From positions 13,019,070 through 13,083,069 of the forward strand of contig NC_064038.1 of assembly GCF_932526225.1 (NCBI RefSeq): DNA of 64,000 nt, read 5' to 3'. The notes under the pieces are model-generated. The model worked only from the letters and a program-made list of their open reading frames with translations, did not search any database and was not told where the DNA came from. Source of the stretch: Nematostella vectensis. Its lineage: Eukaryota; Cnidaria; Anthozoa; Actiniaria; Edwardsiidae. Positions 27,218 to 42,200 of the stretch are shown one piece after another. Numbering within the stretch: position 1 is the first letter of the stretch; each line of letters opens with the position of its first letter. Made by a program: the position numbers and the translations under genes.

Positions 27218-30200
27218 TCAGCAGGAGGCCGGTGAGTTCTTGTACGCGCTCCCGCTGATTGGCTCGGCAAGTATGCTCCCCCAGTATAAGGCGATAGGGT
27301 CACGAACATCCCCGAAGCTCTTACAGGTCGCATCGTACAGCTGCGCATTCTTCGAACTTCCAAATTTGAAGTTCCATAAGTTGACCTGTGTCAGGTTGCC
27401 GTGGTATGTCAGTGCACCATTAAAGCACCCGCCCATACAGCGCTGAGCTTGACCAATCACAAGCCGTCCTCCGCCATGGATGGTGACACTCTCCAGGCTG
27501 GCAAAGGTCTGTGATCCAATACTTGCTCTGTCGCTGAACAGCTCCAGCTTGCCATCGCTTGCCCCCCAAACCAGACAGAAGTGATGCCAGCCGGACAGTG
27601 GCAGAGTTTGGATAGGGGGAACAACGCTGAAAATGACAGAATTGTAATAAATTATGATAGATAGAATAAAAGGGGAGCTATACACAATGAAACTATTATG
27701 GCAAAGGAGGGGAGGGGGTATGAAAAATGCACACGAGGCGATGGAAGCGTCCGGCTACAAAAATACATATTCGCAAAAGAAGCCTGAAAAAATTAGGATT
27801 TTGATAATCTCCCACCCATTTTCCAAGCCCCCTTCTATGCTCAAACAATAAACGGTCCCATAAGTGGAGTATAATGTTATATTGAAGATGAACGCATTCC
27901 CGCAGCTTTTTCCCTACAGAGAAACTCACGCGCTTTTCCAGTTTATCATGACTTCCATCTTTCCATTGGACTTTACGACTATCTGGAACTGACTGCTGTT
28001 GTCATGGGTAACGTAAGACATTATGACGTTATTGCTGCCATAACTTCCCAGCGAATACCAGGCACAAATGGTGAACTCCATAAAACTGGTGGCCAATCCA
28101 ATGGTAGCAAAGTTTGACGTGCTACGGTCAGGGAATACGTATTCATGTGACATTTCTTAAAAAAAAAAATAAGAAAAGCCTTATAAGCCAAAGAGATGCA
28201 ATCGCGTAACCTCTTCTCCAACTCTCCTCTTCTCTCAACTCCTTTTCACCATCGCCATCACCAACGACAACACCAACGCCACCGCCACCGCCATCACCAT
28301 CACCAGCACTATCGTGTAGTCTTCGCCGTCCCGTCGCCGTCGTTGCGACGCCTTAGTCGTCGTCCTCATCGTCATAATCATCATCGTCATCATACTAATC
28401 CCCTGACTCACAATCGTCGGGAAATCATCGCTACGGCACCATCAAATCATAACAACTAGTTAAAATGTGAGTCTTACCTTGAACTGAGCTGGGTTGGCAC
28501 TTGGCAGGGCACGTGGTAGAGACAGGTCCGCTGATTGGCTGAGCTTGAATACTCCTCCAATCAACAGCTGATGGGAGAGTTACGTCACCGAAGGTTTTAC
28601 ATCCTCCCACAAATACTTTTTCACAATCGCCAGTACTGAGCCTACCGCTCCACATATTCAGCTGCGTCAGGTTTCCAAGAAACTTAGAAGATTCTTGAAA
28701 ACAGCCGCCATAGCATCTTTGGGCCACGCCAAGCATGAGCTTGCCGCCTCCTGTAATTGAGAGGCTTTTCAGAGCGTCGAACGTGTCATCGCCAAAATCA
28801 ACGTTTTCGCTGACAACTGCGACTTTCCCGTCGCTTCCCCAGTTGAGACAGAAGTGATGCCATCCTGAAAGTGGGAGAAAGTAGCCTTGACTCGGGACGA
28901 TGCTGTGATGAATAAAAACAAGCAATTTAAAAACAAACATTTCGTTAAAAAATATAATTTATGCAGAGGTACCACAAGTTTATAAGAATTTTTATAAGAC
29001 GTTTCCTATCCCAAACTTCGCCTAAACTCATAAATGTGTATGAGTGCGAAAAATCGGGGTCACCACCTCTAAATCTTGGAAATCTGCGCTTAAAGATCCC
29101 TCGTACTTACCATAATCTAGAATGCCTCCCCTTTCTTTGGTTACATTTAATCTAGAGGCGGTTAAGAGCTTTTTGTGGCGGTTGCTTCAACTGAGTGATG
29201 CTTCTTAGATAGGCATCGATCATTAAAAGTACCCATCACTTTCTATCTCTATTCTCTCCTATATTCGCCCAGGTTGTTGCTTAAAAGCGAGTACTCGTAC
29301 CATGACACCAGGGTGACAACAAGGGGGTAATGGATGGGGTAGAGAAAGGGGTACATAACGAGACACAGGGAGAAGGTTTTGGAATATAATCAGAGAGAGT
29401 AGAGAGCAATAAAACAATAGCAAATGAGAGAAACTGGAACAGTAAACCTGGAATACGGCCAGGAAACACCCCCACAAGTAAATATTCGAGTGCCCCCTCT
29501 CATGTGTTTCTGCTTACACTGTCTTCCAGTTGATTGTTAGTGCGACTCTCCCATCCTTCCTGATGGTAACCTCCAGCTCGCTGCTGTTGTCGCCGGTGAT
29601 GTAGGACACAATAGTCCTGTCCGACCACTTGTCCGCTATTGAGTACCACGAGCAGATGGTAAACTCGGTCAGCGAAGTCGCCATGGTAACAGTAGGAAAT
29701 TCAGAAATGCTTGCATCCGGAAATAGAAACTCGCAGGAGAGGGCTGGAACAGACAATAAAACCGAAAATACTCTTATAATACCATATTAAATTCTACGCG
29801 CGCTCTGATTAGGTGGAAATATTTGTGGAATTTAATGGTAATAGCTGAATTAAATGAAAACACTAGTTTTCCGCGCGAGGCAAACTTTTACCCATCCGAA
29901 CTTATCAAAATTAATAAAAAAATAACTTAACTATAGGGTTAAAAAATACGCAATCAGTGCGATATATGGTAACGTTATACATTTATTGTATTTTTGGCTG
30001 CTTAAAGGGGGGGCCCGGGCCCCCTAGGCCACCCCCTTAGCTACGCCCTTGATCCTAAACTAATGTTTGATTAGATTCCCTTGTCTGGTTTCTGGTTTTA
30101 GACGCTAGCAAATTTCTATGCAATACGCAAGGAAATAGCAATAATATCCATTTCTAAAACGTTTCTATACCGATTTAGCGCTCAAACAGCAATCGTCTAC

Positions 30201-33200
30201 TTTTGTACTTTTTGGCGCCGACATAATGAATGATGTGAACGGTGAAGACCACCCAGGTGGAAGTCACGCTTGGATCACGCGCTTGGACGTCACGCAAGCT
30301 ACATCAACTACAGTAACTGCGCTTCAATTACGGAGAGTTAAATATAAACTGGACTCAAATTGACCGGGATAAAATCAAATCATCCGAAAGAAGGGGATTT
30401 TTTTCCTTATGAGATCTGCATAATTTGAACAATTCTGAACCATTTTCTAGTCTCCTTCGCAGCCCCCAGCGGTCACACAACGCTCCCCGCGGATAATACA
30501 CGGATCGTGATTGGTTTGCTTGCCATGGCGCGAACGGTTCCCGAAATATGGTACCCAAAATTTGATTGGCTAAAAGCGGGAAACGAATGTAGTTCGAATC
30601 TGAGCAGCCCCTACGGGCGGGGAGCGATGTGTGACTATGACCGCTGGGGGCTGCGAAGGAGACTAACCATTTTCCTGCACTATCTGGACGGAAACCAGAC
30701 AGTGTCGCGATAGGAAGGCAACTGCAATAGGCGAGAAATGACTTGAATCTGATTGGCTTAGAATAAATTGACTGGCAGAACAGAAAATCCCAAAAGACAA
30801 AAACAAATCGATGATTTGAAAATTAATTCAGAATTGAACTGTATAATCACCTATACAAATTACTATCTCACCTCCCGTTGGTCCAAATGGGCAACTGACC
30901 GGACAAACTCCACCAACTGCACCATTCAAAGGGCTCGCTTGTATTGTCTTCCAGCCAAGGACAGGACTATCAACTGCTCCATAGCTTAGACAGCTCCCCA
31001 CAAAAACAAGCTCAATGTCACCACTACTGAGCTTGCTGTTCCAGATGTTTACTTGAGAAACATTTCCATGGAATGTTAAACGATCATCGAAACATCCCTC
31101 CAGGCATCTTTGAGACGCGCCAAGGACGACTTTACCACCACCGACGATGCCCAGGTTCTTGAGCTTATCAAATGTATCATCGCCAAAGCTCGTCTTATCG
31201 CCATAGACAGTGGCCTTTCCATCAGTCTTCCACTGTACGCACAAGAAGTGCCAGCCAATGATGCTGAGAAAATTGGCGCTCACAGGAACAGTACTTTAAA
31301 AACAAAGACAACATTACAACTTTTTTGGATAACCAGCATATAAGTCTACTCTGGTGGGAGTTTTAAGAATAATTATTGAATTGGACATAATAACTGTGGA
31401 GTCAATAGTCATATGCCTTTTCAAACATCAGATTAGAATCGGTGTAATCGGTGTTGTCTAACAAATATTAAATCATATTATTTCAATAGAAAGAGGAATA
31501 AAGTCTACACAAGAATAAGAGCCGCAATTCAGCCGCACGGGTACCGTACGAGTTCGCCAGTAAGCTTTATAGGTTTCATTCAATACTACTGTATTTGTAT
31601 GGCTCGCAAAAGAGGCAAAATATCTATTTGAATGTCAGGAATGTCATGCTTGGTGGAGCTTGAGCCAGCGAAGCTCAAGCGCCGTCTTGAATGACCAGTT
31701 AAGAGCGAGTGCAAAGCAGACTTGGGAAGGTTAGGAAACGTTAGAAAAAACTGCCACCTTGGTCCCCAGGCCTGAATAGCATTGCATGAATCACTGTCTC
31801 TACTTAGTCAGTCGGTATGAACAGGAATGCAAGAGTGTTTAAACTGACAGTAGTAGCCAATAAGAGTATCGCTTTGTGCGATAGGAAGCCAGGTCGCAGT
31901 GTCGCGACAGAAAGCCAGGCAACCGCACTAGGCGAGAGATGGCAAGAATCTGATTGGCTTAGAATAATTTGACTGGCGAAACAGAAAATCTCAAAAGACA
32001 AAAACAAATCGATGTTTTGAAAATGCGGCGATACAACGGATTCGACAGTAAAGTACGGTAAAACGAGCAGCAAAATCGTACAACCTTTTTGCGGCAGCAT
32101 TTGCAAAAAAAAAGTTCGAAGGCGATGTTGCGCGTTTTACGGCGCACAAACGCAAAAAAAGAAGACTTGTTCTTGCTGTTGATCCGCCATCGTTTTCCTC
32201 CGTTTAACTGATGTGTGACTTTTCGTCAACCAATCACAAACCTTATAGCAACTGCTTGCGTATGCTTGACGTCTTTTTGCTGCGAGACAAGCTGGGTTGA
32301 TGTAGTATTACAGGCTACATCTCCGAGTTTTGTTGCAAAAAGTAGAACCATCTTCTACCTTTTGCAGCATAATTTTTCAGCTTGCAACAAAAGAATTGCT
32401 GCGACAAAAGTTTCGCGCTTGTAGTAAAACGAGCAAAGTCACTTACAAACATTTTTGCTTTGCTGCCACAAACGTTGTACGGTTTTTACTGCTCGTATTA
32501 CCGTACCTTTAGCTGCTATTATAGTGAGGCGTCACTATAATCTCAAGTGGCATGAACTTACACAGTGTTCCAATTAACCATCAGTTCAAGTTTTCCATCT
32601 TTTCTTATAGCAACCTGTATCTGTGATCTGTTGTTGCTTGTCACGTAGGACATGATGACGTTCTCTTGCCATTCCTGAGCGAGCGAGTACCACGCACAGA
32701 TAGTGAACTCTTCAAATTTAATCAAAGGCATCGTCACTGCCGCAAAGTTACTTGTGCTCCGCCCATAAAACGCAAGTTGACAAGAAGTCTCTGAAATATT
32801 CCACAAATTACTATTAGTGCGCAGCCGGGCGTAGCGAGGGCATTTTGTTTCAGATACGCACAGTCGGCTATTTTCTGGGAAGCCCACCTCTCCCCTAAAG
32901 ATTTTATAAAACCGTCGGATTATTGACCGAATCGTGCTATTCCTATTTCATAGTCTCGTATTCAAATAAAATAATTTGCCTGACGAGTAACTTTCACGTT
33001 GGTTGGATGCATTTCTTCAAGACCATATATCCCTTAAGACTGATCGCTAAGCATCTTAATCTTTATTTTGCAATTAATCATCATGAAGTACTCAAGTGTG
33101 TAGTGGCGCACAAGACGCGACTCCCCCTTGGTAAAAACGCATTGAACTCTTAAACCACGTTAACACCTACGTGCCAGGGGCTCGTTAAAAATTGTACGTG

Positions 33201-36200
33201 AGAAGGATAGACATGTGAAACTTTTGGATTGCGTGGAGGGAGGAGAATGGGAGAAAACCGTTCGAGAAAAGACAAAAGAACAACTCAACTCAGGCTTTTG
33301 ATCCAACGAGGGGCAACCGCTCTAAAACGTCAGTAAAACTACTCTGATTCTACCACCTGTCTTCACAGAGGCGTCAAACATACCATTTCAACATTGTGTT
33401 AATCTATCTCCCTGCTTCAACGACCTAGTTTTTTCAGTCATACCAGAACCGTGAAATAAACCGGAAACCCTGAAGCACAGGCACTACAGAGCAATGCTTA
33501 TCAATGCTATGCAAACTGCGCCACCCATTCTTATCTCAGTGGCGAGTCCAGGAGATTAAAAGAGTTCTAAGGGCCGGCCCCCCTCCCCCTCTTTCACCTT
33601 CTACTGAAACTTTGCTCATCTATTTTTAAGTGAAGTAATTTGGGTTATCGTGAACTTATTGTTAATTTGTGAAAATATAGAAAAAACAAATCAATAAACC
33701 TGGAAACTGGACTGAATGGATTAGGATTCCCTACCTGTTTTACATGAGGGTCCAATAAATCCTGTTACGCATGAGCATGTGTAACTGTTGACACCATCGA
33801 TGCAAGTACCACCATTGAGACAAACTCCCGGAACGCAATCATCAATATCTAAAATAGTTTAAATAATATTTATAAGATAACGTTAAATAGGATAATAAGC
33901 TGACGGACGAAATCTTAGTGTTCGATTCTTCTTCTTCTTTATATTACACCATTGGACTAAACGATTTTGCACAATCTGGGCGTCAAAGAACTCACTTTGT
34001 TCACATCGTTCTCCTTGGAATCCTGAAGCGCAGGTACATGTGTAGTTGTTGAGTAAGTCCGAACATGTTGCACCATTAAGGCAAGGGTTGCTGCTGCACT
34101 CGTCTATGTCTGCGATTAAATTGCCCTGGTCAGCAACACCTTTTTCCATATCAATATTTGGGTGACCTTCAAACCTGCTCGGGCAATCTTTTGGAGGCCT
34201 GGGTCTAAGGACTTTATATGATTAGTAAGAAAAGATTTGACCAAGCAAGCAAGTTTTGCTAAATAATTTTTGCCGCGAGTCTCAAATTGACAGGATTCAG
34301 TATTTTTCACCATGTTTTCTGGGGATCAGCGAGAGGGAAAACTTTAGCTCTTCTAAGTATGGGCATCTATGCCAATATAAGGCAATACATGCGAAGGACA
34401 CTATCCGTGGGGAATATATTTGATAAGAATGGAGGGAAAATTATGTGAAAAAAATATCATAAACAACCACCTTGAAAGGTTTTACAATACATTCAACAAA
34501 AAAAATTAATGCAAGGGCTCTACCCAATCATCCGATATTGGAGGTGGATATTTTTCTTCACATTTGGTTGCTTTTTTTAGTCAATGTGAAACATGATCTC
34601 ACCTGTGAGATCAAATACCAAGATAGTGTTAGACCCTATAGAGACATTTTGCGTCTTTGCAACACACAACAGTAAAAAGAAAAACAAAAACGTGACAAAA
34701 AATTGACTTTCACTGTACTAATAAGTGACGGCACGGCTATGCTCCATGGAAAAAAGTTGGCTTATCTAAAGATTGCTGAGCCCAGGTTTTCTCAGGTTTT
34801 AAAATGCCTTCCTTAAGAAGTTAATAAAGCTGAATAGAACGTTAAATGTATCCTTTAACGAATAATAAACAGAAACGGACTAACTCTCCATGGTATACCT
34901 TATAAATTGAGAATATAATTGACTGATTCTGTACAATTTCTTTTTTTTTAGCTTCCCGAGATAAGCTAATTTTTTTTTCAAAGTGTGAGAGCCCGATACT
35001 TAAAAAACACAAAGCGATAAGTAAGGCCGTTTATGATAGAACTTACCGATCTCACATCTCGTTCCATTGTACCCAGGAACACACGTGCACTTGAATCCGT
35101 TCACTAGCTCCGTACAAGTGCCGCCATTTATACAAGGATTACTGGCACATTCATCAATGTCTAAAAAAACAAGCAAAACAAAGTCAAAATCAATGACACA
35201 TTACATACGTTTTTCGCATTTTGAAATGTATTCGCTATCAAAAACACATGGTGCAATATTGGTAAATAATTTACAAAAGAAAATACGTTAATAAAAAGGG
35301 GAAAAAGCTCCTGAAAATAATCTATTTGCTGAGGAAAAAATGTACAGGTTTTTATTACAATTACCGCTAATAAAGGTAGTAAAAACATATAAAAAAGTAA
35401 CCTCACTGTTTCGTGTTTGAAAAGCGCCAATCAACATTTGAAAAGACCTCCCCCCCTCTGCCAAAAAAGTGGTAGCTAGCGATACGAAAGAAAACACTAG
35501 GACATGTAGTAGAACGTTTTAGTGATGGGAATTATAAATTGGTTAGAATTATCAGATTATGTACAGAAAATTGAAACTGGAGCTCTTTAAAGAGTCCTTG
35601 TGCTCGGGTGAATCATTTTAGAACGGTAGGTAGCTGGAGTACACAAGAAGGTCTAAGCATCGCTGTCTCAAGGAAAACGATTCCTATTTGAAATGCGCCA
35701 ATCAACATCGTAAAACATCATATAAATTGCGCTTCGCATTTAAAATACTGGGAGTTAAAATACTTTAGAAATGGTTTACTCCACCAAGCTTACAATAACG
35801 AATGTGTAATTAGGTGCTTATACTTGTTCCACGAGTCAGCATACCAAGGGGTTCTTTTACTTTCTCGAAATCAACGAAGTGCGATGACATCAGAGTACTC
35901 CGGGTTAACACCTCCTTCGAGGGGCTCGCAATCCGTGTTGTTAAGAGCCAGGTTTTAAACCCCAGAAAGCTAATCTAACCCTGGATTAAGTTGTCGGCCT
36001 TACGAAGCATAAGCCCTTATTACTGAGTTATCTGAGCTCTTTACGCCACGAGCGGTCTGTATATTATAAAGATCTCCGAATTACAGTTGAAACGGAGTAG
36101 GCCTTTTTGAATACAATTCTTATTTTACCTTCACGCAACCACCAAATTATCGTTTTCTTGTTATATATCTTAATACCTGTCTCGCACTTGAGGCCTGTAT

Positions 36201-39200
36201 ATCCCAATACGCAGGTACACGAGAACGAGTTGACTTGGTCTGCACATGTCCCGCCATTGGCACACGGGTTGCTTTCACACTCGTTGATATCTAAAAAAAA
36301 TTGTTTATTATTGTTATCGTTATTGTTATTGTTTTTGTTATAAAGCATTCCAAAGCTATACTTTATCAATAGACATTAACCATTGGACGCGTGTACATAT
36401 CACATAACGTGTATTATATGTGTCGTTTTATATAGCTTGAAAAAATGCTTATAACTATGAAATAAAGATACTGAAAATCGAAAAATTCGTCAGAATCATC
36501 TTGTGCCTTGGCACCTCTAATAGAAGCTGCTATTTTTCCTCGCCCCGAATGTTCGGCTCACTGCATACATATAATAGGTGAATGCAAACGCACTTACCAA
36601 TTTCGCATTTTGTTCCGTTGTACCCAGGCGGGCACGTGCAGTGAAATCCGTTCACTAAGTCCGTACAGGTGCCCCCATTGACACATGGATTGCTGGCGCA
36701 TTCATTAATATCTACAAAAAGTGTGATGTGTAAATGCTGTAAGTTTTATGTATATGGAGTTTCAAGGGTGAGGCAATTACCATGGACCCTGGCTTGAGTC
36801 CTCAGGCTAAGGAAGCGAAGTCATTCCAGCTCTTTACGCCACAAGTGATATTTTCCTGCGAATAAGGCCTTTCTGAATAAATTATTTTACCTTCAGGCAA
36901 CCACCCACCTACCGCTTTTTCGTTATATCTTAATACCTGTCTCGCACTTGAGGCCTGTATATCCCGATACGCAGGTACACGAGAACGAGTTGACTTGGTC
37001 TGCACAAGTCCCGCCATTGACACAGGGGTTGTTTTCACACTCGTTGATATCTAAAAAAAGATGCGATTGTTATTATTATAACGCATGAGAAAGCTATACT
37101 TTATCATAGAGGAGCCCCATACCTAAGAAAAAGTGGCATATAAAACAAATATGGTAACAAATATTGTAAAAATGTAGTCACGTGATTTGTGACGTCATCG
37201 ATGACGTCACTAGAAGCAAAAATATGCTGACGTCATCAAAGTAAAAAATATTTTTATTTCACGAAGGAAACATCATATGGCAAGCTAACGCGGAAGGTGT
37301 CATGTAGGTGTCAAGGGGGATGCAAAAAATGGTCACGTGTTGTTTGACGTCATCAATGACGTTACTTTATACAAAAAACCAAAAACATTCATATTTCTTG
37401 AAAGAAATATTGTATAACAACCAAACTTGGTAGGTGTCATGTATGTGTCAAGGGCGGTGACAAGATATGGACACGTGATGCGTGACGTCATCGATGAAGT
37501 CACTTTCAGAAAAACTATCCCGATGTCATATCTATATTCATATTTCTTAAACGAAACATTATATGACAACTAAACTTGGTATGTGACATGTATGTGTCAA
37601 GGTGGTGCACCAATATAGTCACGTGGTTATGACGTCATCGATGATGTCACTAGAAGCAAAAATATGCTGACGTCATAAAAAAGACAAAAGATTTATATTT
37701 CCAGAGGAAACATCGGATGGCAACCAAACTCGGTAGGTGTCATGGAGGTGTCAAGGGGGATGCAACAATATGGTCACGTGTTGTGTGACGTCATCAATGA
37801 CCTCACTTAAAGCAAAAAACGTAATTAAAAGCAAAAAAAACAAAAAGCAAAAAAAAAACTTGAAGGAAACATTGTTTCACAACCGAACTTGGCAGTTGCC
37901 ATTTTTGTGACAAGGGGTGCAGAAATATGGTCACGTGATTTCTGACGTCATCAATGACATCACTATAAGCTAAACTATTCCACTTTCATTAAGAACAAAA
38001 ATATCCATATCTCAGAAACGAAGCATGACGTCAATAAAAGCAAAAATAAGCTGACGTTATCAAATATATATATATATATATTTCATTAAAGAAACATAGT
38101 GTGACATCTTTAATTTTACGAATAATTAGTACCCATAAGCCATTTGCCATTCGCCAGTTGCACTGACAACTTTTTGTGGAATAGTTGTATGCGTTTCACT
38201 TAGCTTAAACAAATGCGCTATTAACTATATGAAATAAAAAAATACTGAAAATCGATCAATTGATTAAAACCATATTGTCTTTAATACAGTGACGCCTCTA
38301 AAAAGAAGCCGCGTTGTATTGTGGAGCCTCACTGCAATACAAACAGCATGTGAATGCAAACGCACTTACTGATTTCGCATTTTGTTCCGTTGTACCCAGG
38401 CGGGCACGTGCAGTTAAATCCGTTCACCAAGTCCGTACATGTCCCCCCATTTACACACTGATTGCTGGCGCATTCATTGATATCTACAAAAAGTGGGATG
38501 TGTAGATGCTGTAAGTTTTTATGTATAAGAAATTACAATGGGGTTTAAGCTACCCTTTACAGAATTTGAAAGAGTGTAGGGATGCAGAAGCATTAAAAGG
38601 AATCCATCTGTCTATCTATCTGATCAGCAGATACCCGCGGTGGTAGTCATTTTTTTGCAAGAATTACAACCAACGTATCGATGTTTTTTTATATCCACAG
38701 TTGCAGGGTTTATTGATATATGTACAAACATCACTTACCAATTTCGCATGTTGTACCATTGTATCCAGGCTGGCATTTGCAGTTATATCCATTCACCAAG
38801 TCATTACAAGTACCACCATTCAAACAAGGATTGCTAGCGCATTCATTGATGTCTACAAGGAGGCAAAATAATAAGGGAATGATTGTAGATTGCAATGTCT
38901 TAGATCTCCCCTTGAAGAAGGGGTGTTCATGTTTATGGCTTTCTTAGGAAGTAGTGGCTTATGTTAATTGTAGCTAGAAATAAACAGTCTCAAAATAATC
39001 CACAGTCTTCACAACATTCGAAAAGACTATTCATCCCCCGTCACCAACCCCCCCCCCCCCCCCCCCACCAAAAAAAAGTGGTAACTAGCAATACGAGAGA
39101 AAACACTATGACTCGTGGTAGAACGTTTTAGTGGTGGGTATTTAAATTGGTTAGAATTATCAATTATGTACAGAAAATTGAAACTGGAGCTCTTTAAAGA

Positions 39201-42200
39201 GTCCTTGTGCTCGGGTGAATCATTTTGGAACGGTAGGTAGCTGGAGTACACAAGAAGATCCAAACATCGCCGTCTTAAGGAAAACTATTCGTATTTGAAA
39301 AGCGCCAATCAACATTGTAAAACATCATATGTGTTGCGCTTCGCATGCAAAAGATTTGGGGGTTAAAATACTTTAGAAACGGTTTAGTCCACCAAGCTTA
39401 CAATAACGAGTGTGTAATTAGGTGCTTATACTTGTTTTACGGGTCAGCATCCAAGGGGTTCTTTCACTTCCTCGAAAACAGAAACGAAGTGCTATGACAC
39501 ACGAGACCTCCGGGTTAACACCTCATTCGAAGGACTCGCAATCCCTGTTGTTAAGAGCCAGTCTTTATACCTCACAAAGCTAATCTGACCCTGGATGAAG
39601 TAATCGAGAAGCGAAGCCCGTATCGCAGCTCTTTACACCACATAACAAGTGCTATATTCGTATAGTATAATGATCTCCGGATTACCATTGTAACGGAATA
39701 AGGCCTTTCTGAATACATTCTTATTTCACCTTCAGGCAACCACCCACCTACCGCCTTCTCGTTATATCTTAATACTGTACCTGTCTTGCACTGGAGGCCT
39801 GTATATCCCGATACGCAGGTACACGAGAACGAGTTGACTTGGTCTGCACAAGTCCCGCCATTGGCACACGGGTTGCTATCACACTCGTTGATATCTAAAA
39901 AAATTGTTTCTTATTATTATCGTTATCGTTATTGTTATTGTTTTTGTTATAGCGCATGCCAAAGCTATATTTTATCAATAGACATTTACCATTGACGCGT
40001 GTACATATCACATAATGTGTATTATATGTGTCGTTTTATATAGCTTGAAAAAATGCTTATAACTATGAAATAAAGATACTGAAAATCGAAAAATTCGTCA
40101 GAATCATCTTGTGCCTTGGCACCTCTAATAGAAGCTGCTATTTTTCCTCGCCCCGAATGTTCGGCTCACTGCATATATATAATAGGTGAATGCAAACGCA
40201 CTTACCAATTTCGCATTTTGTTCCGTTGTACCCAGGCGGGCACGTGCAGTGAAATCCGTTCACTAAGTCCGTACAGGTGCCCCCATTGACACATGGATTG
40301 CTGGCGCATTCATTAATATCTACAAAAAGTGTGATGTGTAAATGCTGTAAGTTTTATGTATATGGAGTTTCAAGGGTGAGGCAATTACCATGGACCCTGG
40401 CTTAAGTCCTCAGGCTAAGGAAGCGAAGTCATCCCAGCTCTTTACGCCACAAGTGAAATTTTCCTACGAAGTAGGCCTTTCTGGATACAATTCTTATTTT
40501 GCCTTCAGGCAACCACCCACCTACCGCTCTTTCGTTATATCTTAATACCTGTCTCGCACTTGAGGCCTATATATCCCGATACGCAGGTACACGAGAACGA
40601 GTTGACTTGGTCTGCACAAGTCCCGCCATTGGCACACGGATTGCTTTCACACTCGTTGATATCTAAAAAAATGTTTATTATTATAATAACGCATGCAAAA
40701 GCTATTATTTATCAAATTTTTTATCATTTACCATTTACCATAGGCGGGTGTGCATATCACATAATGTGTATTATATGTGTCGTTTTATATAGCTTGAAAA
40801 AATGCTTATAACTATGAAATAAAGATACTGAAAATCGACAAATTCGTCAAAATCATCTTGTGCCTTGGCACCTCTAATAGAAGCTGCTATTTTTCCTCGG
40901 CCCCGAATGTTCGGCTCACTGCATACATATAATAGGTGAATGCAAACGCACTTACCAATTTCGCATTTTGTTTCGTTGTACCCAGGCGGGCACGTGCAGT
41001 AAAATTATACACCTAATTCACTAAAAATTGTCAGTGCTAATGGCGATTGGCAAATGGCAGTTCTACTACCGAAAGTAACCATGTGTCTCGAAGGATATGG
41101 ATAAATCAAAACAATTATCCATAAAAGGTTACCAATGCTTCGCTCAGACATTGCTGGACTGTATTTAATACCTTAATTTTACGAATAATTAATACCCATA
41201 AGTTAATGTTGCTTTACGCGTAAAAAGGAAATGCCCGCTTTGCAACGCGATGAATACACTAGGCACGACTATGGCAGAATATGGGGGGAGACAGACCGAT
41301 CGAAAGCGAGTTAGCGTGACGTGACGACTAGCGCGTGACGTAGCAACTGTAGTGTAAGCATATGACCTTTAGGCCTCACTCATCTCCCCTACACTCCGAG
41401 TGAAGGATCGGACAAGAGTATTGGCTGGTCCACAAACGCACAAGCACACCTTATAGCAAACAAACCCAGCTTTGGGAAGTCGTCAGACAGAACTAATCGC
41501 CACAAGATGCAGAATGCATCCCCCAAAGCGCAATAACAACAATGCTTAAGTCAGAGTGACAGGCTGGACTATCGTCATTTTTGGTGCAGCAGTTAATAAA
41601 ATGTTTTGTGGTGTACGTACGTATAGCTGGTAGCAATCAGAGGACCAACGACCAAGCACTTTGATAAGCCAGTCGGGCAGGCCTGCAGCGGCAGCACAGC
41701 TTGCCGCCCCAATTCTAAATGAGTGCCCCTTTAAACTGCTATGAGGAAGGCCGCAAGCGCGTGCTGCGTCTCTAAGAATGCTAGAGACCAATGACCGAGT
41801 TAGGTATTTACCGGAACGAAACCGAAAAACCCACAGATGCGAACAAACTCTTGCATCGCGGACACGGCGCATAGGTCACAACCCGAGCGTGCGATTGTCA
41901 AAACGGTGCCTTGCCTGAAAGGGTCGGTTTTGGATGCCTTAATGGCGACTTTCATGTAAAGCGGTGCTGAAGAGTTAGGGTGGAAATTTATGTCGACTGG
42001 AGATAAGTTATAAACTATGTCAAAGTTGCGTACGCCCGGGCAAGTAAACTCACTACAACGTAAAAAAACGAAAAAGGCAAGTGTGAATGCCGCCCAAATC
42101 ATACGGAAATCGTGCGCGCTTAGCCAGCTAAGCAAAACCGGTCGAATGGCTTTTAAGAGCTGTGGAGTTACGGGTTGACGGGCTGTTTTATGCTGACCCT

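Noticed and set aside
28196-28459. His/Arg-rich 87-codon frame
   Set aside because: CAC/CAT-rich low-complexity sequence inside an intron of the large EGF gene.
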